Positions 1 through 6,016 of a stretch of 7,285 nucleotides of DNA are shown piece by piece; the first letter of the stretch is position 1, and each line of letters starts with the position of its first letter. Below the pieces are notes generated by a model. The model saw only the letters and a program-made list of their open reading frames with translations, was not told the DNA's origin and did not search any database. The stretch is from Chloroflexi bacterium RBG_16_70_13 (GTDB taxonomy: Bacteria > Chloroflexota > Limnocylindria > Limnocylindrales > CSP1-4): positions 1-7,285 of the forward strand of contig MGOD01000048.1 in assembly GCA_001795245.1 (NCBI GenBank), given 5' to 3'. A program made the translations under genes and the position numbers.

Positions 1-264
1 TCGGGCGGGGCCGCCCAGTCGTGGGTCCTCTCAAACCGCAGCGGGCGGATGCTCGAGAACGACTACCCCCTCGGCTTCAAGGTGGCCCTCCACCGCAAGG
101 ACCTCGGGATTGCCCTCCAGCTGGCCCGGGAGACAGGCGCGTCGCTGCCGATCTCGGCCCTTTGCGAGCAGATCGAGGCCGGTCTCATCGGCAAGGGCCA
201 CGGCGACGACGATGTCTCGGCCGTCGCCCGAGCGATCCGCGAGCTGTCCGGCCTCCACGGCTGA
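1..264 (+). CDS. 3-hydroxyisobutyrate dehydrogenase-family NAD(P)-dependent oxidoreductase, C-terminal part
   Basis: The 5' end lies outside the window. Reading is open from base 1 in frame 1 and gives the last 87 residues before a TGA. What is seen matches the all-helical C-terminal domain of the beta-hydroxyacid dehydrogenase family (3-hydroxyisobutyrate dehydrogenase, tartronate semialdehyde reductase GarR/GlxR): a SGGAAQSW segment, then a GF-x-V-x-L-x-x-KDL-x-IAL motif, a lone LP in the middle, and an acidic GHGDDDVSAV stretch near the C-terminus. These enzymes reversibly oxidise short beta-hydroxyacids with NAD(P). The Rossmann domain and catalytic lysine would lie upstream, so substrate and cofactor cannot be assigned. 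The internal ATG at base 49 is only a Met inside the domain, not a start. It converges on the phosphofructokinase gene with 13 bp between the stop codons and no visible terminator. Confidence 0.85.
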   Translation, partial: SGGAAQSWVLSNRSGRMLENDYPLGFKVALHRKDLGIALQLARETGASLPISALCEQIEAGLIGKGHGDDDVSAVARAIRELSGLHG

Positions 265-277
265 TCGCCGGGTCGCG

Positions 278-1456
278 TCAGTCGAGGCCGACCAGGAGCA
301 TCGGCTCGCCGAGCTTGCGGTCGTAGCGCGGCCGGAAGCGCTCGCGGTTGTACATCTCGTCGACGTTCACGCGGCGAGCGGCGACGCCCGTCTCCTGGAG
401 GTCGACGTAGGCGTACTTGCCGTCGCGGATGCCGACCATCTGGCCGAACTGGCCGTCGGCCACGAGGTCCATGGCGACGTTCGCGAACGTCGAGGCGACC
501 ATCTGGTCGAGGGCGTCGGGCTGGCCGGACCGGAGGTCGTAGGTCAGCTCGATGACCAGGGACTCGATCCCCGTGCGCGACGTCAGCTCGGCCGCCAGGA
601 CCTCCCCGACGTTCGCCTTGTGGCGATGGCCGAAGGCATCCTCGGGGCCGTACTCGGGGATCTCGGCTCCTTCCCAGATCGCGCCCTCGGCGGTGACGAC
701 GATGGCATAGTGGCTGGGCGAGGAGCGATGGTCCTCGGCGATGACGTCGGCCAGGCCGGCGACGTCGTAGCGGACCTCGGGGATGACGCAGCGCGCCGAC
801 GTCACGTAGGCGGCGAAGAGGGCCGAGAACCCGGCGTCCCGGCCGAAGATCCGGAAGACGCCGATCCGCTCGTGGCTGCCGAGGGTCGTCCGCTGCCGGT
901 CGATGAGCTCCTTGGCCCGGGTGATCGCGGACGAGAAGCCGATGCAGTACTCGGTGCCGGGGGCGTCGTTGTCCATCGTCTTGGGAATGGCCACGAGGGG
1001 CACGCCATGCGCCGCGAGCACCCGCGAGAACGAGAGGGTGTCGTCGCCGCCGATCGTGACGAGGACGTCGATGCCGAGCTTGTCGAGATGCTCCATGACG
1101 AGCGGCGTGAGATCGAACCGATCTTCGCCGACCTGGAAGGCGTTGACTCGGGCTTCGTCGAGCCACGCCGGGAGCGCCCGGCGGGGCATCTTCGCCGGGT
1201 TCGTCCGGGACGTGTGGAGGATGGTGCCTCCCGTCCGGTCGATGGTCCGGGGGTTCCGGCGATCGAGCATCCGGAGGTAGTCGGGGTCGAGCTCCGCGCC
1301 CGGCTGGACGTGGGTCAGGCCCTCCCAGCCGCGGCGGATCCCGAGGGCTTCGGCGCCGAGCTCGGTCGCCCGGTAGGTCACGCTCTTGATGACCGAGTTG
1401 AGGCCGGGGACGTCGCCGCCACCGGTCAGGATCCCGATGCGTCGCGGCGTTGCCAT
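278..1456 (-). CDS. pfkA: 6-phosphofructokinase, probably pyrophosphate-dependent type
   Basis: A full-length 392-residue protein of the PfkA superfamily, which phosphorylates fructose 6-phosphate to the 1,6-bisphosphate in cytosolic glycolysis. Visible motifs in order: the phosphate-binding loop TGGGDVPGLN (11-20), IGGDDTLS (135-142), PKTMDND (158-164) with the catalytic Asp162, FGRDAGF (204-210), IPE (225-227) and LRSGQP (308-313). In E. coli ATP-PFK the positions matching Asp139 and Lys159 are both Gly (GGDGS and GTIDND). Asp plus Lys there is the known signature of PPi-dependent or mixed enzymes, because it blocks the ATP alpha-phosphate pocket. PPi use, and hence a reversible glycolytic/gluconeogenic step, is therefore inferred, not shown. 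The start is the ATG giving MATPRRIGILTGGGD, at the normal distance from the loop. It has no Shine-Dalgarno and appears leaderless. It is divergent from the deaminase gene. Confidence 0.93.
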   Translation of the reverse strand: MATPRRIGILTGGGDVPGLNSVIKSVTYRATELGAEALGIRRGWEGLTHVQPGAELDPDYLRMLDRRNPRTIDRTGGTILHTSRTNPAKMPRRALPAWLDEARVNAFQVGEDRFDLTPLVMEHLDKLGIDVLVTIGGDDTLSFSRVLAAHGVPLVAIPKTMDNDAPGTEYCIGFSSAITRAKELIDRQRTTLGSHERIGVFRIFGRDAGFSALFAAYVTSARCVIPEVRYDVAGLADVIAEDHRSSPSHYAIVVTAEGAIWEGAEIPEYGPEDAFGHRHKANVGEVLAAELTSRTGIESLVIELTYDLRSGQPDALDQMVASTFANVAMDLVADGQFGQMVGIRDGKYAYVDLQETGVAARRVNVDEMYNRERFRPRYDRKLGEPMLLVGLD

Positions 1457-1463
1457 CGCCGGA

Positions 1464-1469
1464 ATGCTA
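1464..1469 (-). promoter_or_regulatory. -10 element of leaderless pfk transcript
   Basis: Read on the minus strand this is TAGCAT, a TANNNT hexamer, followed by 7 nt and then the pfk ATG. Transcription would start at or within a base of the A of the start codon. No -35 with TTGACA character and no Shine-Dalgarno is visible. The arrangement mirrors the promoter of the divergent deaminase gene. Confidence 0.6.
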
Positions 1470-1529
1470 ATCCGCCCCGTGCTCGCGCGCCGGTTGCGAC
1501 TTGGATGCGGAGGACCGCCGTCGACCTCG

Positions 1530-1535
1530 TATCAT
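1530..1535 (+). promoter_or_regulatory. -10 element of leaderless deaminase transcript
   Basis: TATCAT, five of six matches to TATAAT, sits exactly 7 nt before the ATG at 1543. That places the transcription start on the start codon. There is no purine-rich ribosome-binding site between the hexamer and the ATG, and no good -35. This also argues against using the upstream in-frame TTG at 1501, which lies before the -10. Confidence 0.65.
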
Positions 1536-1542
1536 CGGGGCC

Positions 1543-1986
1543 ATGAACTACGAGCTCTACATGGGCGAGGCGCTCGCCGAGGGGCGCGCCGCTGTCGCCC
1601 GCGGCGAGCGACCGCACGCGGCCGTGGCCGTCCTCGACGAGGCGATGGTCGCCCGGGGCCACGACCGGGTGGTCGAGACGAACGATCCGACCGCCCACGC
1701 GGTCATCGTCGCCCTCCGCGAAGCGTCGCGCCGGCTCGACACGTCCCGCCTCCAGGGCGTCACGATCTTCTCCACGATCGAGCCCTGCGCCATGTGCGTC
1801 GGAGCCCTCCTCAACAGCGATGTCGACGCCCTCGTCTATGCCGTCCCCAACCGGGAGGACGGCGCTGCCGGGACCATCCTCCAGCTCGTCGAGCAGGCCG
1901 GACCCGGCCGCCGGCTCAAGGTCGTCTCCGGCATCCGTCGCGATGAGGTCGAGGAGCTCTACGCCTCCACCACCGCTGCCGGCTGA
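1543..1986 (+). CDS. TadA-like zinc deaminase-fold protein lacking the catalytic Glu
   Basis: A 147-residue protein of the cytidine/deoxycytidylate deaminase fold, closest by eye to TadA, the tRNA adenosine-34 deaminase. Seen: NDPTAHAV (47-54) with zinc ligand His52, and STIEPCAMC (77-85) with zinc ligands Cys82 and Cys85, then GALL-NSDVDALVYAV and a GAAG near 107-110. In active family members the first motif is HAE, and that Glu shuttles the proton. Here the codon is GTC (Val54). The Asn that in TadA lies seven residues before the DPTAH Asp and contacts the base is Asp41. The typical C-terminal NH and basic tail of TadA are also not evident. So the fold and zinc site look intact while the active-site chemistry is doubtful: it may be an inactive paralog, a structural protein, or an enzyme with altered activity. 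It occupies the tadA position in a conserved gene order. The fold assignment is firm; the function is open. Confidence 0.85.
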   Translation: MNYELYMGEALAEGRAAVARGERPHAAVAVLDEAMVARGHDRVVETNDPTAHAVIVALREASRRLDTSRLQGVTIFSTIEPCAMCVGALLNSDVDALVYAVPNREDGAAGTILQLVEQAGPGRRLKVVSGIRRDEVEELYASTTAAG

Positions 1987-2046
1987 GCTCGGCACGACCG
2001 CCAGCGGAGCCCGGCCCGCCCACCCGGCCGAACCGGGACCCTCTGC

Positions 2047-2052
2047 TATCCT
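2047..2052 (+). promoter_or_regulatory. -10 element of tRNA-Ser(CGA)
   Basis: TATCCT ends 7 nt before the first base of the tRNA, the same spacing as the two leaderless mRNAs in this window. No convincing -35 is seen. The spacing implies a transcript starting at or within a base or two of tRNA nucleotide 1. Confidence 0.5.
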
Positions 2053-2059
2053 CTCGCGC

Positions 2060-2542
<483 letters not shown>

Positions 2543-2630
2543 GGAGAGGTCGCCTAGTGGACTATGGCGCCGCACTGGAAATGCGGTTCGCGGCAACGCG
2601 TCGCGGGTTCGAATCCCGCCCTCTCCGCCA
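2543..2630 (+). tRNA. tRNA-Ser, anticodon GGA
   Basis: A complete class II tRNA with the same acceptor stem as the upstream serine tRNA: GGAGAGG (2543-2549) with CCTCTCC (2620-2626), discriminator G2627 and encoded CCA (2628-2630). The anticodon stem CCGCA/TGCGG encloses CTGGAAA, so the anticodon is GGA (2577-2579), which reads UCC and UCU. The variable arm has a CGCG-GCAA-CGCG hairpin and the T arm is GCGGG-TTCGAAT-CCCGC. The hydrolase gene starts 47 bp downstream with no obvious promoter of its own, so the two may share a transcript. Confidence 0.97.
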
Positions 2631-2677
2631 CTCGGCCCGGGTCCGGCGAGGTCATCCGTGCAAGAGGTGCGCCCCCC

Positions 2678-3376
2678 ATGAGCTCCCGCCAGGCCCTCGA
2701 CGTCGTCGCCCTCCCGATGGGCGAGTTCACGTTCGGCCCCGACGACCCGTGGCCCGGCCAGACCGGGGTCGTGGTCGCCTACGCGGTGCGCTCCTCGGGC
2801 GGGGTCTTCCTCTTCGACACCGGCTTCGCCGCCCGTAGCGAGGAGCTCGACGAGTTCTACGCCACCTACGACGTCCGGCCGCAGGCCCTGCCGGAGGTCC
2901 TCGCCGTCGCCGGCATCGATCTCGGCGAGATCACGGCGGTCGCCAACTGCCACCTCCACCTCGACCACTGCGGGCAGAACGCGCTCTTCCCGAATCGGCC
3001 GATCTACGTCCAGCCCGCCGAATGGTCAGCGGCCCACGAGCCCGACTACACGTACCTCCACGCGATCGACTTCCCGGGCGCGTGCTACGAACAGGTCGCG
3101 GGCGACCACGAGGTCGCCCCCGGGATCCGGATCTTCGCCACGCCCGGCCACTCACCGGGCCACCAGTCCCTAGTCGTGGACTCGCCCGACGGACCCCTCC
3201 TCCTCGTCGGCCAGGCCATCTACAGCCACGGCGAGTGGGCCGGTATCCCGAACCCGCGGGAGGGCGGCAGCAGAAGCGCCGACATCCCCGCGTACCGCCG
3301 GTCCGTGAAGCGCCTTCGCGCCCTCAACCCGAAGCGCGTCCTGTTCGGTCACGACCGGCGGCCCTGGACCCGGTGA
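2678..3376 (+). CDS. Metallo-beta-lactamase-fold hydrolase, N-acyl-homoserine-lactonase-like
   Basis: A 232-residue single-domain protein of the metallo-beta-lactamase superfamily, probably cytosolic, as no signal peptide is visible. Seen: an N-terminal LFDTGF (45-50), the metal motif HLHLDH (92-97; His92, His94, Asp96, His97), TPGHSPGH (155-162; His158) and a final GHDRR with His225. The order and spacing resemble the lactonase-like branch (AiiA/AttM type), but substrate assignment is a guess. The segment that normally reads GDA, with an Asp bridging both metals, reads VGQAIYS here, so Gln179 replaces that Asp. The start at ATG 2678 is chosen because GAGGTG lies 8 nt upstream; the longer open frame from 2564 would run through the tRNA. 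It lies between tRNA-Ser(GGA) and the SRP RNA gene and interrupts an otherwise conserved gene order. Confidence 0.88.
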   Translation: MSSRQALDVVALPMGEFTFGPDDPWPGQTGVVVAYAVRSSGGVFLFDTGFAARSEELDEFYATYDVRPQALPEVLAVAGIDLGEITAVANCHLHLDHCGQNALFPNRPIYVQPAEWSAAHEPDYTYLHAIDFPGACYEQVAGDHEVAPGIRIFATPGHSPGHQSLVVDSPDGPLLLVGQAIYSHGEWAGIPNPREGGSRSADIPAYRRSVKRLRALNPKRVLFGHDRRPWTR

Positions 3377-3389
3377 CGCATCCGGCTCC

Positions 3390-3420
3390 GTGACGGCTCC
3401 GGGCTCGGCCGCGGTATCCT
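3390..3420 (+). promoter_or_regulatory. Probable SRP RNA promoter
   Basis: TATCCT at 3415-3420 is identical to the hexamer before tRNA-Ser(CGA). A GTGACG at 3390-3395, four of six matches to TTGACA, lies 19 nt upstream of it. The predicted start is at about 3427-3428, where the SRP RNA sequence begins. The start lies about 50 nt after the hydrolase stop codon. Confidence 0.5.
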
Positions 3421-3426
3421 TAGTGA

Positions 3427-3660
3427 GCCGTGCTAGGCGGGGAACTAGCGGTGCCCTGTACCTGCAATCCGCTCCAGCAGGGCTGAATTCCTCCCCGAGG
3501 TCACCGCGCTCGGAGGCCGCTGCCCCAGGCGACGTTGAGGATCGGGTCCCGCGCAGCGGCGAATCGCGAACCGTGTCAGGTCCGGAAGGAAGCAGCACTC
3601 AGCGAAGCTCGTCGGGTGCCGCGGAACGGCCTGGTCCGAGCCGCCTCCGGTGGTGGGCCC
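3427..3660 (+). ncRNA. ffs: Signal recognition particle RNA, large bacterial type
   Basis: The conserved domain IV core CAGGTCCGGAAGGAAGCA is present at 3577-3594; it forms the hairpin that binds the Ffh M domain. An Alu domain is also recognisable at the 5' end: GTGCTAGGCGGGGAACTAGC (3430-3449), followed by GGTGCCCTGTACC and TGCAATCCGCTCCAGCAGGG, a pattern typical of long SRP RNAs. Helix 5 pairing is visible between GCTCGGA (3508-3514) and TCCGAGC (3635-3641). The RNA with Ffh targets nascent membrane and secreted proteins to FtsY and the translocon; the Alu domain is linked to elongation arrest. The 5' end is set by the -10 spacing. The 3' end is estimated from helix pairing and may be off by 10-20 nt. 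No terminator or dnaX promoter is evident downstream, so read-through into dnaX is possible. Confidence 0.92.
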
Positions 3661-3740
3661 GGGCGTCGGTTGATCGACGGGGGGTGCACGGCAACTTCGT
3701 CCATCGCGCCGCCTGACCATCGGCCCCGGCCCGGCGCCCC

Positions 3741-3745
3741 AGGAG
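3741..3745 (+). promoter_or_regulatory. Shine-Dalgarno fixing the dnaX GTG start
   Basis: AGGAG lies only 4 nt before GTG 3750, a short spacing. It supports this start, after which MNQTVPHQAIYRRWRAQTF matches the usual DnaX N-terminus, where YRRWRP-like residues begin about 10 positions in. Confidence 0.6.
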
Positions 3746-3749
3746 CCCC

Positions 3750-5543
3750 GTGAACCAGACCGTTCCGCACCAGGCCATCTACCGCCGCTGGCGGGCCCAG
3801 ACGTTCGGCCAGATCGTGGGCCAGGAGGCGGTCGTCGAGACCCTCCGCAACGCCGTCCGGACGGGCCGGGTCTCGCACGCCATCCTGTTCGTCGGTCCGC
3901 GGGGCACCGGCAAGACCTCGCTCGCCCGGATCCTTGCCAAGGCCGTCAACTGCACGAACCTCCAGGACGGCGACCCCTGCGACGCCTGCCCGTCCTGCGT
4001 CGCGATTCGCGAAGGCCGGGCGATGGATCTGCTCGAGATCGACGCCGCCTCGAACCGCGGCATCGATGCCATCCGCGACCTGCGCGAACGGATCAACTAC
4101 GCCCCGACAGACCTCCGCCGCAAGGTCTACATCCTCGACGAGGCCCACCAGATCACGCGGGACGCCTGGAACGCCCTCCTCAAGTCCCTCGAGGAGCCGC
4201 CCGACTTCGTCCTTTTCATGTTCGCCTCGACCCATCCCCAGGACTTCCCGCCGGCGATCCTGTCGCGCCTCCAGAGGTTCGACATCCGGCGCCTGACCAC
4301 GGACGAGATCGAGGGCAAGCTCACGCGCATCCTCGAAGCCGACGGTCGAGCCGCCGAACGCTCGGCCGTCCGCCTGATCGCACGCCTCGCCGCCGGCGGC
4401 ATGCGCGACGCCGAGTCGATGCTCGACCAGCTCCTCTCGTCGGCGGACGGAACGCTCGACGAGGATCGCGTCCGGGATCTGCTCGGCCTGGCCGATAGCG
4501 AGACGATCGAGTCGTTCGTGGCCGCGCTCGCCGCCGGCGACCTGGTGGCCGGTGTCCGGCTCCTCGACGCGCTCGAGGACCGTGGCCGCGACCTGCGCGC
4601 TTTCCTCGACCAGGTCATCGAGGCCGTCCGCGGCGCGTTCCTCGGCGCTGCTGGCGGCGGACCGGGAGCACCGCCGCTCGGGGTCACCGAACTCGTTCCG
4701 GTCGCCCGCCGGCTGGCGGCGATCGACCCGAACCGCGCTGGCGTGGGTGGACTTCGCCTCCAGCTCGAGATGGCCCTCTTCCCGCCAGCGGAGCCTTCAT
4801 CGCCGACCGTGCTCCCGACAGCCCGGTCCGGCGCCGAGCCCGTCACGGCCACGACCGGTGCGCGTCGGCAGGAACCTGCACCCGTCTCGGTGGCGATCGC
4901 TGGTCCGCCGATGGCTGGACCGCGGATGGCTGCGCCGACGGTCGTTGCCGGGCCGGCGATCCGGGCGGACGCCAGCGCCGGTGAAGCACAGTCCGCCGGG
5001 GCAACCCGATCCGCTGCGGCCACCAGATCCGCCGCGCCGGCAGCAAACGCTCGCGCGCGCCCGCGCGCGATGGCCGGCCCCGATCCGTCGTCGTCCACTG
5101 TCGAGCGCACTGCGCCGAGCCCGTCGTCCGAGGCGGGATCCGCTCGGACGGCGCCGCCGGCGTCGGCGCCGATCGGTGTCCAGGTCGGGGCCGACCTGGC
5201 CCTCCTTCGCGAGCGCTGGCCGGACGTCGTCGCCCGGATCAGCGCCCACCCGCCGACGAAGCCGCTGATCGCAGTCTGCCGGCCGATTGCCGTCGAGGAC
5301 GGGATCGTGACCCTCGGCTTCCCCGAGGACCAGGGCTTCCTGCGTGACGTCGCAGAGCGGCGCCGGACGGTCCTCGAGGAGGGCATCGCAGCGGTTCTCG
5401 GCCGGCCCGTCGGGGTGCGCTGCGTGGCGACGAACCTCGACCTCGTGCCGCCGCTCCCGGCCGATGCCGAAGCTGCCTTCGTCCTGGCCGAGGCTCGCCG
5501 GATCTTCGGCGGCGATGACGCCGATGCGGCGCCGGTCGACTGA
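3750..5543 (+). CDS. dnaX: DNA polymerase III subunit gamma/tau (clamp loader)
   Basis: A 597-residue AAA+ ATPase of the replicative clamp loader, which loads the beta clamp with delta and delta-prime. Seen: Walker A GPRGTGKTS (49-57); a zinc-binding Cys quartet (Cys68, Cys77, Cys80, Cys83); the Walker B DEAH box (130-133) in YILDEAHQITRDAWNALLK; sensor 1 around FASTHP (158-163); and an SRLQRFD motif (172-178) with the arginine finger, where most relatives have SRCQ. Clamp-loader helical domains follow to about residue 345. Residues 346-473 form an Ala/Pro/Ser/Arg-rich, low-complexity linker. A folded C-terminal domain follows (about 474-568, starting GVQVGADLALLRERWPDVV), resembling the tau domain of Gram-positive-type DnaX. 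No A-rich slippery heptamer is seen, so a separate gamma product is not predicted. The stop codon sits inside a perfect hairpin. The SRP RNA gene is upstream and ybaB downstream. Confidence 0.97.
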   Translation: MNQTVPHQAIYRRWRAQTFGQIVGQEAVVETLRNAVRTGRVSHAILFVGPRGTGKTSLARILAKAVNCTNLQDGDPCDACPSCVAIREGRAMDLLEIDAASNRGIDAIRDLRERINYAPTDLRRKVYILDEAHQITRDAWNALLKSLEEPPDFVLFMFASTHPQDFPPAILSRLQRFDIRRLTTDEIEGKLTRILEADGRAAERSAVRLIARLAAGGMRDAESMLDQLLSSADGTLDEDRVRDLLGLADSETIESFVAALAAGDLVAGVRLLDALEDRGRDLRAFLDQVIEAVRGAFLGAAGGGPGAPPLGVTELVPVARRLAAIDPNRAGVGGLRLQLEMALFPPAEPSSPTVLPTARSGAEPVTATTGARRQEPAPVSVAIAGPPMAGPRMAAPTVVAGPAIRADASAGEAQSAGATRSAAATRSAAPAANARARPRAMAGPDPSSSTVERTAPSPSSEAGSARTAPPASAPIGVQVGADLALLRERWPDVVARISAHPPTKPLIAVCRPIAVEDGIVTLGFPEDQGFLRDVAERRRTVLEEGIAAVLGRPVGVRCVATNLDLVPPLPADAEAAFVLAEARRIFGGDDADAAPVD

Positions 5544-5553
5544 CGCGACCGGC
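5531..5553 (+). terminator. GC-only hairpin overlapping the dnaX stop codon
   Basis: GCCGGTCG (5531-5538) and CGACCGGC (5546-5553) form a perfect 8-bp stem with a 7-nt loop, and the loop carries most of the dnaX TGA. No T run follows, so it is not a canonical intrinsic terminator. It could stall transcription, stabilise the 3' end, or be incidental. Confidence 0.35.
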
Positions 5554-5599
5554 GGCCCCGGCCGACTGATCGCGGGGGCCCCGGCCGACTGATCGCGGG
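5554..5599. repeat. Two perfect 23-bp tandem repeats between dnaX and ybaB
   Basis: Copies at 5554-5576 and 5577-5599 are identical. Each begins GGCCCCGGCCGACTGATCG. A diverged relative (GCCGGTCGACTGACGCG) overlaps the dnaX stop just upstream. GGCCCC at 5554-5559 can also pair with GGGGCC at 5575-5580. The array is non-coding and lies in the only sizeable gap (144 bp) between dnaX and ybaB, so a role in transcript processing or attenuation is possible but unproven. Confidence 0.85.
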
Positions 5600-5687
5600 G
5601 CGGCGCCGGGCGGGGCGGCCTGCAGGGCTGCCGGCCTTGCCGCAGACTTGATCGAGTGACGACGGACCACTGAGCGGAGCGTGACCG

Positions 5688-6011
5688 ATGGGCATGGCAA
5701 ACCTGCAGCGCATGGCGATGCAGATGCAGCAGGAGATGACCCGGATCCAGGCCGAGCTGGCCGAGACCGAGGTCGAGGGCTCCGCCGGGGGTGGCGTGGT
5801 TCGCGCGGTCGTGACCGGCAAGCAGGAGCTCCTCAAGGTCGAGATCGACCCGACCGCCGTCGACCCCGACGACGTCGACATGCTCCAGGATCTCGTCGTC
5901 GCCGCCGTCAACGACGCCCTCGACTCGTCGCGCCGCCTGGCCGAACAGAAGATGGCCGCCGTGACGGGTGGCCTCGGCGGCGGCCTCGGCGGCTTGCTCG
6001 GCGGGCGCTAG
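5688..6011 (+). CDS. ybaB: YbaB/EbfC-family nucleoid-associated protein
   Basis: A 107-residue protein of normal length for the YbaB/EbfC family, small dimeric DNA-binding proteins that associate with the nucleoid. Seen: an N-terminal amphipathic helix rich in Met, Gln and Glu (MANLQRMAMQMQQEMTRIQ), the VEGSAGGGVVRAVVTGKQELLKVEID core (about 29-54), a DPDDVDMLQDLVVAAVNDAL helix (59-78), and a Gly/Leu-rich tail (GGLGGGLGGLLGGR). ATG 5688 is chosen because GGAG lies 8 nt upstream; ATG 5694 is a possible alternative. The gene sits between dnaX and recR, as in very many bacteria, and its stop is 5 nt before recR, so the two are translated from one message. Confidence 0.93.
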   Translation: MGMANLQRMAMQMQQEMTRIQAELAETEVEGSAGGGVVRAVVTGKQELLKVEIDPTAVDPDDVDMLQDLVVAAVNDALDSSRRLAEQKMAAVTGGLGGGLGGLLGGR

Positions 6012-6016
6012 CGCCA

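Noticed and set aside
1501..1542. TTG 1501 as start of the deaminase
   Set aside because: The 14 extra residues lack family similarity and the start would lie upstream of the -10 hexamer that fits ATG 1543.
110..1546. Long plus-strand open frame of 478 codons opposite pfk
   Set aside because: It is the antisense shadow of a clear phosphofructokinase; the peptide is low-complexity with no motif, a common artefact of GC-rich DNA.
2564..2677. ATG 2564 as start of the hydrolase
   Set aside because: It would translate through the tRNA-Ser(GGA) gene; ATG 2678 has a good Shine-Dalgarno and begins the domain properly.
3750..5543. Programmed -1 frameshift in dnaX
   Set aside because: No run of A or other X-XXY-YYZ slippery heptamer was found; the only AAA in the linker (5045-5047) is isolated.
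5681..6016. An N-terminal extension of recR from GTG 5681
   Set aside because: The extension reads ybaB out of frame and has no RecR similarity; RecR normally starts just before the helix-hairpin-helix, matching GTG 6017.
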